From X23 sp050251575 (GTDB taxonomy: Bacteria; Bacillota; Clostridia; SK-Y3), in the NCBI GenBank assembly GCA_050251575.1, contig JBFWMP010000055.1:1-15495 (forward strand): DNA of 15,495 bases, written 5' to 3'. Each line of letters opens with the position of its first letter. Position 1 is the first letter of the stretch. The position numbers and the translations under genes were made by a program. Below are positions 7,062 to 14,793 of the stretch, in pieces. The notes beneath the pieces are model-generated. The model was not told the origin of the DNA. It saw only the letters and a program-made list of their open reading frames with translations, and did no database searches.

Positions 7062-8046
7062 TTACTCTCCAATAATATCTGTGATTATGCCGGTTTTTAA
7101 TTCTAGCCGGTTCTTAAAGGAAGCAATTGATAGCATCTTAGACCAGTCCTTCAGTAGCTTTGAACTATTAATAGTTGATGATGCTTCTTCTGATAGTAGT
7201 CCAGACATCATTAGATCTTATAAAGATAATAGAATCGTATTTCTTAAAAATGAAACTAATATGGGTATTGCTTTTTCTTTGAATTATGCAATCCAGAGTG
7301 CAAAAGGAGAGTTCCTAGCAAGAATGGATGCTGACGATGTGATGTTGCCTCGACGTTTGGAAATGCAAGTCAAATATCTACAATCTCATTTAGAGGTAGG
7401 GGTCGTTGGCACAAAGGCGATTGGTATTAATTCTGATGGAAACCAGTTTAGAAATTTTTTTGTTTCAAGAACTAATAAACATATTAAATCTAGGTTATTT
7501 TTTGAATGTTCCTTTATTCACCCCTCCGTTATGCTACGGAAGTCTGTTTTAAATCAGAATTTAATAAATTATGATCTTTCGTATTCTCATGCACAAGATT
7601 ACCGACTATGGGTAGATCTCAGTGATAAAACAGAATTCTATAATCTACCCATGAAGTTGTTGAAATATCGTTTTCATGACTCTGCAATTTCCTGCAAGAA
7701 GAAAAATGATCGAAATTTGCAATTCGAATTGGCATTGAGAACATTATCTGAGATGTATAAAAAAAATGATATTATGCTATCTCAGGAAGAACTGGTAATG
7801 ATTGTTGCTGCAACTTTGGGTATGCTGTGTAATATTGAACAAGACTATCAAAAGTTTCCAAAGGTGGCAAGAAAAGTTATGTTGCAGACACCTAAGCAGT
7901 ACTCAAAAATCTTAGTCTTAAGAGGCTTTGCGAAATTATGGGTATCAAATAGCCGGTTAAAAACTTGGAATCACAATTCAATTATTTTGAATATTATCGG
8001 AGTCTTAGAAATTGGCTTGGCTAGAATTCAACGGAAGTATATTTAA
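7051..8046 (+). CDS. Family 2 glycosyltransferase
   Basis: A 331-residue GT2 enzyme with ISVIMPVFN at the N-terminus, IVDDASSD (Asp43-Asp44), RMDADDV (DADD at 93-96) and HAQDYRLWVDL near 180-190, whose acidic residue is the likely catalytic base (Asp183). About 130 further residues follow the catalytic domain, with no long membrane helix obvious. It probably adds one sugar of the repeat unit. A TTG at 7018 lengthens the frame, but ATG 7051 has GAGGGA (7042-7047) in front and gives the standard N-terminus. It overlaps the end of the polymerase gene by 11 bases, which suggests coupled translation. Confidence 0.88.
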   Translation: MPYNYSPIISVIMPVFNSSRFLKEAIDSILDQSFSSFELLIVDDASSDSSPDIIRSYKDNRIVFLKNETNMGIAFSLNYAIQSAKGEFLARMDADDVMLPRRLEMQVKYLQSHLEVGVVGTKAIGINSDGNQFRNFFVSRTNKHIKSRLFFECSFIHPSVMLRKSVLNQNLINYDLSYSHAQDYRLWVDLSDKTEFYNLPMKLLKYRFHDSAISCKKKNDRNLQFELALRTLSEMYKKNDIMLSQEELVMIVAATLGMLCNIEQDYQKFPKVARKVMLQTPKQYSKILVLRGFAKLWVSNSRLKTWNHNSIILNIIGVLEIGLARIQRKYI

Positions 8047-8104
8047 ATGAAGGTTTAGTCTCCATAATATAACATTAAAGTTTACCATAGAGAATTTTGT
8101 AATA

Positions 8105-9049
8105 ATGAATAAGTTGTTAATAATATTAAGTAATCCGAAATTTGCTTGGAATCGTCTTTACTATAAGTTTTTGAGCAGATTGATTCCTGATAGCATATAT
8201 CTCAGAATAGAATTTAGAAAGAGAGTTGGGTATCCGTTGAATCTACGAAATCCACAAACATATAACGAGAAACTACAATGGTTGAAATTGCATGACCGGA
8301 ACCCTCAATATGTACAATTAGTTGATAAGTTTGAGGTGAGAGATTATGTAAAGCATACTATTGGGGAAGAATTTCTTATACCTCTCATTGGGGTATTCGA
8401 CAAGGTAGAAGATATTGAATACAATCGCTTCCCACATCAGTTTGTTCTGAAACCCACACATTCATCTGGGGATGTGGTTATTTGCAGAAATAAGAGTAAA
8501 TTAGATATTAAAAAGGCAAATGATTATCTAAATAAACGAATGAAGAATAATTTATTTTGGAGTGGTCGAGAATGGCCTTATAAGAATATTAAACCTAGGA
8601 TTATATGTGAAGAATTGCTTATAAATGATTCTCAAGATGATTTAGTTGATTATAAAATACTCTGTTTTAATGGTGTCCCTAAGTGTTTGTTTTTGTGTCT
8701 AGATAGAAGAAGTGAAAGTGGACTAAAGGTTGACTTCTATGATCTTGATTGGAATCCTTTGCCTTTTGAAAGGCACTATCCTCGTAGTGGAAAAATAATA
8801 GAGAAACCAGCTTGTTTTAATGAGATGTTGGATTTATCTAGAAAACTATCAAAAGATATACCGTTTGTAAGAGTTGATTTCTATATTGTGAACAACCAAA
8901 TCAAATTTGGAGAGCTTACATTTTTTCCTGGTTCTGGGTTTGAGGAATTTACTCCAGAATCCTATGATTATCTACTTGGAAGCTGGATAGATCTTTCACT
9001 TGTTGAAAAGAATCAGAAAGAGGATGCCAATGTTAGGAAGGTGAGGTGA
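8105..9049 (+). CDS. TupA-like ATP-grasp amide ligase
   Basis: A 314-residue protein of the TupA-like ATP-grasp family, often found in polysaccharide loci and named after the Bacillus teichuronopeptide gene tupA. Members are thought to form an amide between a sugar carboxylate and an amino acid or amine, at ATP cost. Visible features are the long N-terminal region with NPQTYNEKLQWLK (49-61), FVLKPTHSSGD (113-123) with Lys116 as a likely ATP contact, ICEELL (167-172), DYKILCFNG (182-190), RVDFY (256-260) and FGELTFFPGSG (268-278), with the acidic metal-binding residues expected near the C-terminus. No uronic-acid-forming dehydrogenase is in the window, so the acceptor must come from elsewhere. 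The ribosome site is weak. The gene overlaps the next one by 4 bases (GTGA). Family is confident; the reaction is inferred. Confidence 0.8.
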   Translation: MNKLLIILSNPKFAWNRLYYKFLSRLIPDSIYLRIEFRKRVGYPLNLRNPQTYNEKLQWLKLHDRNPQYVQLVDKFEVRDYVKHTIGEEFLIPLIGVFDKVEDIEYNRFPHQFVLKPTHSSGDVVICRNKSKLDIKKANDYLNKRMKNNLFWSGREWPYKNIKPRIICEELLINDSQDDLVDYKILCFNGVPKCLFLCLDRRSESGLKVDFYDLDWNPLPFERHYPRSGKIIEKPACFNEMLDLSRKLSKDIPFVRVDFYIVNNQIKFGELTFFPGSGFEEFTPESYDYLLGSWIDLSLVEKNQKEDANVRKVR

Positions 9050-9300
9050 GGTCTATTTGGTTTAGAGTCCAGTATTACCTACTCTCTCTATGGGCTCACT
9101 TTTTGATAGAGGTTGTGCTTACCTTAGATGTATCAACTTTAAAGAAGTCAGACAGTTTGGAGAATATTTTTCTGGCAAATCGTATAACAACAGGTTTCTT
9201 GATATTAGGTTCAATAGATTTATTTCTATGGATTGGATTATCTAAGGGTATGGAAATGGCTTCTATAAATGATGGGTCAAGAAGCATGAAGAAATCATGA
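9046..9300 (+). CDS. Unrecognised 84-residue putative membrane protein
   Basis: I do not recognise this protein. It has two hydrophobic stretches, about residues 8-27 (VQYYLLSLWAHFLIEVVLTL) and 47-66 (containing TTGFLILGSIDLFLWIG), joined by a short polar segment rich in Lys, Ser and Asn, and a polar basic tail. Two membrane passes or one hairpin are plausible. The case for a real gene is its setting: a GTG start inside the upstream stop (GTGA, 4-base overlap), a purine-rich AGGAAGG in front, and an end that overlaps the flippase start as ATGA. Both neighbours are thus coupled to it. It could be a helper for the flippase or for the ATP-grasp enzyme. It could also be the remnant of a larger decayed gene. 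Confidence 0.55.
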   Translation: MRSIWFRVQYYLLSLWAHFLIEVVLTLDVSTLKKSDSLENIFLANRITTGFLILGSIDLFLWIGLSKGMEMASINDGSRSMKKS

Positions 9301-10772
9301 GTGGAAAAAAAATCGTATTAGCGAACTCATTTTACTATACATTTAGTTCGTTCTTGGTGAAAGCTTTTGGTTTTTTTCTTCTTCCTGTCTATACTGAATA
9401 TCTTTCCCCAGGTGACTATGGTATTACTAATCTTGTTCATTCATTTTTAAGTGTTGCTACTTTCCTTGTCTCTTTTTCTCTCTATGCAGCTATTCCCCGG
9501 TTCTATGTGGAATATAAAGAGGATCAGGAGAAAGTTAAATCTCTAATTGGATCAATAATTACTTTTACTTTTATCATGGGGTTGTTGTTCTTTGTTGTAA
9601 GTAGCTTGTTCTCCAAGGTGATTATAAGGTTCCTGTTTACTGGCATTCCTTTCTATCCCTATGTGCTAATTGCACTAATTACACTACTATTTCAAAGTCT
9701 CCATACAATTCATGAAAATGTACTAAAAGCTATACAGAAAGGAAGATTCCTTGCTTCGCTGAGTGTGATTATTTTTCTTCTACAGACAGGTATTACGATA
9801 GTATTTGTTGTTATATTGAAGTTAGGACCAGTTGGAGTCCTGCTTTCACAAGCAATTGTAAGTTTTCTTTATAGTATTTTTATGGTATCTGATTTAAGGA
9901 AACGAAATTTGCTTTCGTTTTCCTTCAATTGGAAGCTTCTAAAACGGGCACTCTCCTATTCAATCCCAATTATTCCGCATAATTTATCTACTAGTATTGC
10001 TGCCTTCGTTTCAAAGATCTTCATTAATAATTCAGCTTCCCTTGCCTCAGTTGGTTTATATGGTATTGCTATGCAATTTGGGAGCCTAATTGATTTGTTC
10101 CAGACCTCTGTCAACAAGGCCTTCTCCCCTTGGTTTTTTAATGTGTTACATGAAGGAAAAGGGAAGTCTGATATTGATCAGATGGAGTTTGCAAAAATTC
10201 TCTTATCTTTATATTCAGTCATCTATTTAGGTATTGGTCTCTTCTCACAGGAAGCAATTCTTTTAATGACGCATAGCCGATACACATTGGCATGGAAAGT
10301 TGTCCCTATTCTTGTAGTTGCTTTCTCTGTTAAGTCGATTTATTACTTCTATGTTAATATTCTTTTTTACCACCAAGAAGCTGCAAGAAAAATATTCTAT
10401 GCATCTTTAACAGGAAGTTTTCTTGACATTTCGCTTGCAGCAGTACTAATTCCTCGTTTTGGAATGTATGGAGCTGCACTATCATTTCTTATTGCAAAGG
10501 TTTGTATCGTTGTAATCGTAGTGTTGCTTTGTAGAAATTATAATCAAGGTATGTTTGATGTGTTAGGGATGATACGGACTATTCTTCCTAGTATTGTGTT
10601 AATTGGAATAGGCTTAATATTTAGTTATGTAAAATACGATACTGTTTTTAACTATGGTAATTTTTTGTATAAGTGTGGGATTGTAGGTGGATATCTAGCT
10701 ATTCTGTTAATTCATTATAAATCAATAATATATAAAATAATTGAGCAATGGAGAAATAAGAAACAGAGATGA
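9297..10772 (+). CDS. wzx: Polysaccharide repeat-unit flippase (Wzx-like)
   Basis: A 491-residue, highly hydrophobic protein of the polysaccharide transporter/MOP superfamily, with about 12-14 membrane helices. The N-terminus has the family look, with a short polar lead, NSFYYTFSSFLVKAFGFFLLPVY, and LSPGDYGI entering helix 2. Later, SIPIIPHNLSTSIAAFVSKIF matches the start of the second half of such flippases. It would move undecaprenyl-pyrophosphate-linked repeat units from the cytoplasmic to the periplasmic leaflet for the Wzy polymerase. It overlaps the 84-residue gene upstream (ATGA) and the PF04464 gene downstream (ATGA). It has no strong ribosome site of its own, so it probably relies on coupling. 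Confidence 0.9.
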   Translation: MSGKKIVLANSFYYTFSSFLVKAFGFFLLPVYTEYLSPGDYGITNLVHSFLSVATFLVSFSLYAAIPRFYVEYKEDQEKVKSLIGSIITFTFIMGLLFFVVSSLFSKVIIRFLFTGIPFYPYVLIALITLLFQSLHTIHENVLKAIQKGRFLASLSVIIFLLQTGITIVFVVILKLGPVGVLLSQAIVSFLYSIFMVSDLRKRNLLSFSFNWKLLKRALSYSIPIIPHNLSTSIAAFVSKIFINNSASLASVGLYGIAMQFGSLIDLFQTSVNKAFSPWFFNVLHEGKGKSDIDQMEFAKILLSLYSVIYLGIGLFSQEAILLMTHSRYTLAWKVVPILVVAFSVKSIYYFYVNILFYHQEAARKIFYASLTGSFLDISLAAVLIPRFGMYGAALSFLIAKVCIVVIVVLLCRNYNQGMFDVLGMIRTILPSIVLIGIGLIFSYVKYDTVFNYGNFLYKCGIVGGYLAILLIHYKSIIYKIIEQWRNKKQR

Positions 10773-11929
10773 TAAAAGGTTTGAAGAGTAAAATACTATT
10801 TACTGGAATTTATTATTTCCAACGGATGATTCAAATAATATTTGGTATAGAAACAAGGAAAGTTGTATTCATAAGTTTTGTAGGAAAATCCTATTCTGAT
10901 AATCCTCGAGCTATTTCTGAGAAGCTACATGTTATGGCCCCTGATTATGAGATTGTTTGGCTATTTAATGATCTTAAAAGTAAGGAAAAAATTGTACCAA
11001 AATATGTAAAATGCGTTAAAAATAATTCTATCAAGGCCATCTATGAATTGGCAACTGCAGGAATTTGGGTTGATAATTTTGAGAAACCTTTATGGACAAT
11101 TAAATCAGAAAAACAAATATATATTCAAACTTATCATGGGGATAGGGGCTTTAAAAAAGTGCTATATGATGCATGGCCGAATGGTAGAAGACCTCATCCA
11201 GTTCTTGAAGAAAAGATTTGTGACTATGCGGTGACTGGGTCAGAATACGGAGAATCGACTTTTAAAACTGCAATGCATTATAATGGTCAGTTCATAAAAG
11301 CTGGTAGTCCGCGTTGTGATAAATTGTTGCTCAATGATCCGATAGAAATTGATTCAATCAAAAGTAGATTAAAAATCTCTTCAGAAAAACATATATTGTT
11401 ATATGCTCCAACATTTCGTCAAAAAACTTCTGTATCAAAGGAATTACAGGAAATACAAGGTATCAACATTTCTAGTACATTGGAGAAATTGAACGAAATT
11501 ACAGGTAACGAATGGGTTTTGCTGGTTAGAGCACATGCTGCTTCATGTGGGTTAAAAGGATTTGAAGACAACCCTGTTGTTTATGATGTTACTTATTATG
11601 AAGATATGGCTGATTTGCTATTGATTTCAGATATTCTGATTACTGATTATTCATCTAGTGCCGGAGATTTTGTTTTGTTAAGAAGGCCCTGTTTTCTTTT
11701 CCAAGATGACTATGAAGAATATCTTAAGCATGATCGTACACTCTGTTTCAAAATTGCAGAATCACCATATCTAGTCGCAAAAAACCAAGAAGAGCTAAAT
11801 AATTTGATTAATGCTTTTCCTTATTATGACTACATTAAAAACTGTGAAGAAGTTCTTGATTTCTATGGGGCTTATGAAAAGGGTATTGCCTCAGAGGCAG
11901 TATGTAGGATTATTTTGGATCATCACTGA
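10769..11929 (+). CDS. CDP-glycerol glycerophosphotransferase family protein (PF04464)
   Basis: A 386-residue member of the TagB/TagF-type family, which transfers a phospho-alditol from a CDP donor to a glycan or lipid acceptor. Characteristic pieces are IQTYHGDRGFKK (119-130, with His123 in the place of the catalytic His of TagF), PRCD (181-184), YAPTFR (212-217), RAHA (254-257, second conserved His) and ILITDYSSSAGDF (289-301), followed by RRPCFLFQDDYEEY. No TagD-type glycerol-phosphate cytidylyltransferase is in the window. A LicC/PntC-like cytidylyltransferase lies 2.1 kb downstream, so the donor here could be a different CDP or CMP compound. It overlaps the flippase by 4 bases and ends the tightly coupled block. 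The family call is firm, the substrate open. Confidence 0.85.
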   Translation: MIKGLKSKILFTGIYYFQRMIQIIFGIETRKVVFISFVGKSYSDNPRAISEKLHVMAPDYEIVWLFNDLKSKEKIVPKYVKCVKNNSIKAIYELATAGIWVDNFEKPLWTIKSEKQIYIQTYHGDRGFKKVLYDAWPNGRRPHPVLEEKICDYAVTGSEYGESTFKTAMHYNGQFIKAGSPRCDKLLLNDPIEIDSIKSRLKISSEKHILLYAPTFRQKTSVSKELQEIQGINISSTLEKLNEITGNEWVLLVRAHAASCGLKGFEDNPVVYDVTYYEDMADLLLISDILITDYSSSAGDFVLLRRPCFLFQDDYEEYLKHDRTLCFKIAESPYLVAKNQEELNNLINAFPYYDYIKNCEEVLDFYGAYEKGIASEAVCRIILDHH

Positions 11930-12072
11930 GTATACTGAAGCAGGATGTTTCCCCGATAGAAAAATCGATAATCAGGTAGCATAGGAATATTCGTTATTTT
12001 TATGATACCTGTCTTGACAGAGGGCTTAGCTCGGAAAGAGCTTTGATTAAATGGAATTAACCGTGGAGGATT
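11930..12072. other. Intergenic gap with no clear gene
   Basis: A 143-base gap. A TTGACA at 12014-12019 looks like a -35 box, but no -10 lies at proper spacing. A small hairpin AGCTC-GGAAA-GAGCT is present at about 12028-12042. GGAGG at 12065-12069 serves the next gene. I see nothing else. Confidence 0.4.
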
Positions 12073-12846
12073 ATGAAAATACTTTTCTTTTGTTCAAATA
12101 GAATTGGGGCAATAAATGCTCTACGCTATATGAGTACTTGTGAGATTGAACTTATTGGGTGTGTTTGTGAAGAGGCTTTTCCCAATATGATTTCAAATTT
12201 TTGCCATGAGAAGAATATTCATTTCTATAGAATTAGTGATATCTATAAAATGATAAATAACAAATGTTTGCCTGAAATTGACTATGGGATTTCATATCTC
12301 TATTCGAGAATTATAAAAGAATCAATTATTCAACAGCTAAACGGTAAAATTATAAATTTCCATCCAGCACCAATTCAAGAGCATAAGGGTATTGCAGCTT
12401 GTTGTTTCTGCTTATTGCATGGATATACAGACTGGGCTGTAACAGCACATTACTTAACAAAAGAAGTAGATCAAGGCGATATTATTCTTCAGCGCTGGTT
12501 CACTGTAGGGAATATCTTAACTTCAATTGAACTTGAGGCAAAGGAACAGAAGGAATCACTATTGCTTTTACAGGATGTATGTAGTTTACTCCTTTCTGGT
12601 AAGGAATTACCAAGAGAGAAACAAAATCCGGAATCTGGTAATTATTATAGTAAAATCGATTTACAGCATGATAAAGAAATTACATTGAACGATACTTCAA
12701 TAGAAATTGATAAAAAAATTATGGCACTATGGTTTCCTCCATTTCATGGAGCAAGTATTGTAATTGATGGAAAGCAATATACTTTAGTAAATGATGAATT
12801 ACTAAAAAAGATTGCATGTATTTATCAGAAAGCTAATATGATGTGA
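12073..12846 (+). CDS. Formyltransferase-family protein, probable sugar N-formyltransferase
   Basis: A 257-residue protein of the methionyl-tRNA formyltransferase/GART fold. The catalytic triad of the family is visible: Asn95 and His97 in INFHPAPI, and Asp133 in VDQGDI. The spacing of 38 residues from Asn to Asp is the same as in E. coli Fmt. A C-terminal part containing ALWFPPFHGA recalls the second domain of Fmt/ArnA-type enzymes. In polysaccharide loci such proteins usually use 10-formyl-tetrahydrofolate to N-formylate an amino sugar nucleotide. The PglE-like gene at the start of the locus could supply such a 4-amino sugar. The ATG has GGAGG in front at a tight 3-base spacing. A housekeeping Fmt is unlikely, because it is shorter (Fmt is about 310) and sits in a glycan locus. 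Confidence 0.78.
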   Translation: MKILFFCSNRIGAINALRYMSTCEIELIGCVCEEAFPNMISNFCHEKNIHFYRISDIYKMINNKCLPEIDYGISYLYSRIIKESIIQQLNGKIINFHPAPIQEHKGIAACCFCLLHGYTDWAVTAHYLTKEVDQGDIILQRWFTVGNILTSIELEAKEQKESLLLLQDVCSLLLSGKELPREKQNPESGNYYSKIDLQHDKEITLNDTSIEIDKKIMALWFPPFHGASIVIDGKQYTLVNDELLKKIACIYQKANMM

Positions 12847-12959
12847 TTTGAGAAATATGTAATAGCATTACAATAAGTCAGGAACTAAGTAATAAATAGA
12901 AATTCTATTAGAAATTTATGATGTAAAATTATTGTAATAAACGTATAAGGAGTAATAAC
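12847..12959. promoter_or_regulatory. AT-rich gap with nested inverted repeats
   Basis: Three perfect inverted repeats are packed here: TGTAAT-AGC-ATTACA (12858-12872), AATAGAA-A-TTCTATT (12895-12909), and ATTACAATAA (12867-12876) against TTATTGTAAT (12929-12938). AAGGAG at 12947-12952 with 7-base spacing is a strong ribosome site for the next gene. The gap separates the AT-rich core from the more GC-rich aminotransferase/cytidylyltransferase pair and may hold a separate promoter. I could not fix -35/-10 boxes. Confidence 0.4.
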
Positions 12960-14051
12960 ATGGAATATGATCTGCATCAGTTAAATTTTGCTGTTGGTCC
13001 CGTGATGATGGAGGATGATATTCTTGCATTGGGGAAGAACCAAGTCCCCTATTTCAGAACCCCAGAGTTCTCAACACTGATGAAAGAGAATGAAGCAATG
13101 ATGAAAGAGCTGGTGGATGCAGACTCTGAATCACGGGCTGTTTTTCTCACCGGATCTGGTACTGCTGCCATGGAAGCTGCCGTCATCAATACGTTCAACT
13201 CTACTGATTTTCTTCTCGTGGTGGACGGAGGGAGCTTTGGCCATCGGTTTTGTGAGATTTGCGAGATCCATGCCATCCCATTCACAAGAATTTCCTTAGA
13301 ATATGGAGAGCTGTTAACACAAGCCCATTTAGCACCGTTCAGGCAAAAAGGATATACTGGATTTCTTATTAATATGCATGAGACTTCTACCGGGGTGCTG
13401 TATGATATGCAACTGGTAAGTAGATTCTGCCAAGATAATGCGTTGTTACTGATAGTTGATGCCATCAGTTCATTTATTGCAGACCCTATTTCTATGAGAA
13501 ATCTTTATGCAGACATAGTGCTTACAGGATCGCAAAAAGCATTGGCAGTTCCTCCAGGTGTTTCAATCCTAGTTATCAATGAGCGTACAATTAAAAGGAT
13601 TTGCTCTCAGAGACCCACTTGCTTGTATCTGGACTTGCAATCTGCCTTGAAAAATGGAGAACGAGGACAAACGCCTTTTACTCCGGCAGTAGGAATACTT
13701 TATCAATTGCATAAGCGGATGAGTGAAATTCTTAAACGCGGAATTGAGGCTGAACGGGCACGTATGAGAGAGGTTGCCTTGGATTTCAGACGCAGAAGCA
13801 TCGAGTTCCCGTTTACGATTCCTTCACGATCTTTGTCAAATGCAATGACTCCGTTGTCACCTACCAATGGGAGAGCGGCTTATGAGATATACGAGATATT
13901 AAAGAGTGAGTATCAGATTATCGTGTGTCCGAATGGTGGAGAACTTGCTTCCAAGTTATTCAGGGTTGGCCATATGGGGAATGTCTCTATCAAGGATACT
14001 GATACATTGCTTGCTGCTTTACAAGATATGCAAAGAAGGGGACTGTTATGA
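12960..14051 (+). CDS. Class V aminotransferase, 2-aminoethylphosphonate transaminase-like
   Basis: A 363-residue pyridoxal-phosphate enzyme of aminotransferase class V. It opens with NFAVGPV, has FLTGSGTAAMEAA (62-74, phosphate-binding turn), LIVDAISSF (Asp167, cofactor ring) and LTGSQKALAVPPG with Lys193 as the Schiff-base lysine. The length and the Lys position match PhnW-type 2-aminoethylphosphonate:pyruvate transaminase (about 365 residues). Alanine-glyoxylate or serine-glyoxylate transaminases share the fold and cannot be excluded by eye. The downstream neighbour, overlapping by 4 bases (ATGA), is a LicC/PntC-like cytidylyltransferase. Pairs of such an aminotransferase and PntC are known from phosphonate tailoring. 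Here the enzyme would make aminoethylphosphonate from phosphonoacetaldehyde. PEP mutase and phosphonopyruvate decarboxylase are not in the window. The ribosome site (AAGGAG) is the strongest of the polysaccharide genes. Confidence 0.75.
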   Translation: MEYDLHQLNFAVGPVMMEDDILALGKNQVPYFRTPEFSTLMKENEAMMKELVDADSESRAVFLTGSGTAAMEAAVINTFNSTDFLLVVDGGSFGHRFCEICEIHAIPFTRISLEYGELLTQAHLAPFRQKGYTGFLINMHETSTGVLYDMQLVSRFCQDNALLLIVDAISSFIADPISMRNLYADIVLTGSQKALAVPPGVSILVINERTIKRICSQRPTCLYLDLQSALKNGERGQTPFTPAVGILYQLHKRMSEILKRGIEAERARMREVALDFRRRSIEFPFTIPSRSLSNAMTPLSPTNGRAAYEIYEILKSEYQIIVCPNGGELASKLFRVGHMGNVSIKDTDTLLAALQDMQRRGLL

Positions 14052-14773
14052 GAGTTTTGTTGTTGGCCGCAGGGAGAGGTACCAGAATTAGCAGGTATCT
14101 ATCAGGAAATCCAAAAAGCACAGTTGAGATTGGTGGCACTTCATTGATTGCCTATACTGTGGATTTATTCAGCCGAAAGGGGATTGATCAAATTGGAATT
14201 TCTGTTGGGTATCGACAGGAGCAAATCAAGGAACACCTTCAGGATTTTCCAGTACAATATTTCTACAATCCTTTCTTTGATGTAACTAATAGTATTGCTT
14301 CCGCATGGTTCGCCAAAGACTTCCTGGATGCAGATGATGATGTGATCATTATGAATGGTGATGTTTTCATGGAAGAAGCATTATTCGATCAGGCGATTGC
14401 CAGTACTGCGAATCCTGTAATGTTTGCTGACGGATCCAGGAAGGAAGAAGCAGATTATAAATTCAAATATTCGAATGGTTTGCTTGAGAAGTATGGAAAG
14501 GAACTCGAAGGAAATGATATTACCGGTGAATATGTCGGTGTTGCAAAAATTGGGAAACATTTTGTCCAAACGTTCATGGAAAAATTAGAATCAATGATTT
14601 CAACTCAAAAACATTCCGTTTGGTGGGAAAATGTGTTGTATGAAGGAATTCCCAATAATCCAGTGCATATTGAAGAAACAAATGGTCTGTTTTGGGCTGA
14701 GGTGGATTATATTGAAGACTATGAGCGTATCCTCCAATTTCGGGGATATGCAGCTGACTTCAAACTATTGTGA
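14048..14773 (+). CDS. LicC/PntC-like cytidylyltransferase
   Basis: A 241-residue nucleotidyltransferase. LLLAAGRGTR (4-13) is the nucleotide-binding loop and NPKS (21-24) holds the conserved Lys23. Further along are FYNPFFDVTNSIASAW (72-87), NGDVF with metal-binding Asp105, GEYVGVAKI (160-168), WWENVL and FWAEVDYIEDY (215-225) with the second acidic metal site. This pattern fits CTP-using enzymes that activate phosphocholine (LicC) or 2-aminoethylphosphonate (PntC). The adjacent PhnW-like gene tips me toward the phosphonate. Its product would be a CMP-linked headgroup for a transferase such as the PF04464 protein at 10769. It overlaps the aminotransferase as ATGA. Its stop lies only 20 bases before the IS66 terminus, so any downstream operon partner has been separated from it. 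Confidence 0.75.
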   Translation: MRVLLLAAGRGTRISRYLSGNPKSTVEIGGTSLIAYTVDLFSRKGIDQIGISVGYRQEQIKEHLQDFPVQYFYNPFFDVTNSIASAWFAKDFLDADDDVIIMNGDVFMEEALFDQAIASTANPVMFADGSRKEEADYKFKYSNGLLEKYGKELEGNDITGEYVGVAKIGKHFVQTFMEKLESMISTQKHSVWWENVLYEGIPNNPVHIEETNGLFWAEVDYIEDYERILQFRGYAADFKLL

Positions 14774-14793
14774 CAGCTGATGATGGCTACTCT

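Noticed and set aside
9096..9287. A 63-codon - strand frame opposite the 84-residue gene.
   Set aside because: The + strand frame has overlaps on both sides and a plausible ribosome site; the - strand frame has neither.
12014..12047. TTGACA that might be a -35 box for the formyltransferase gene.
   Set aside because: The nearest TTTGAT or GATTAA lies 22-25 bases away, too far for a normal promoter.
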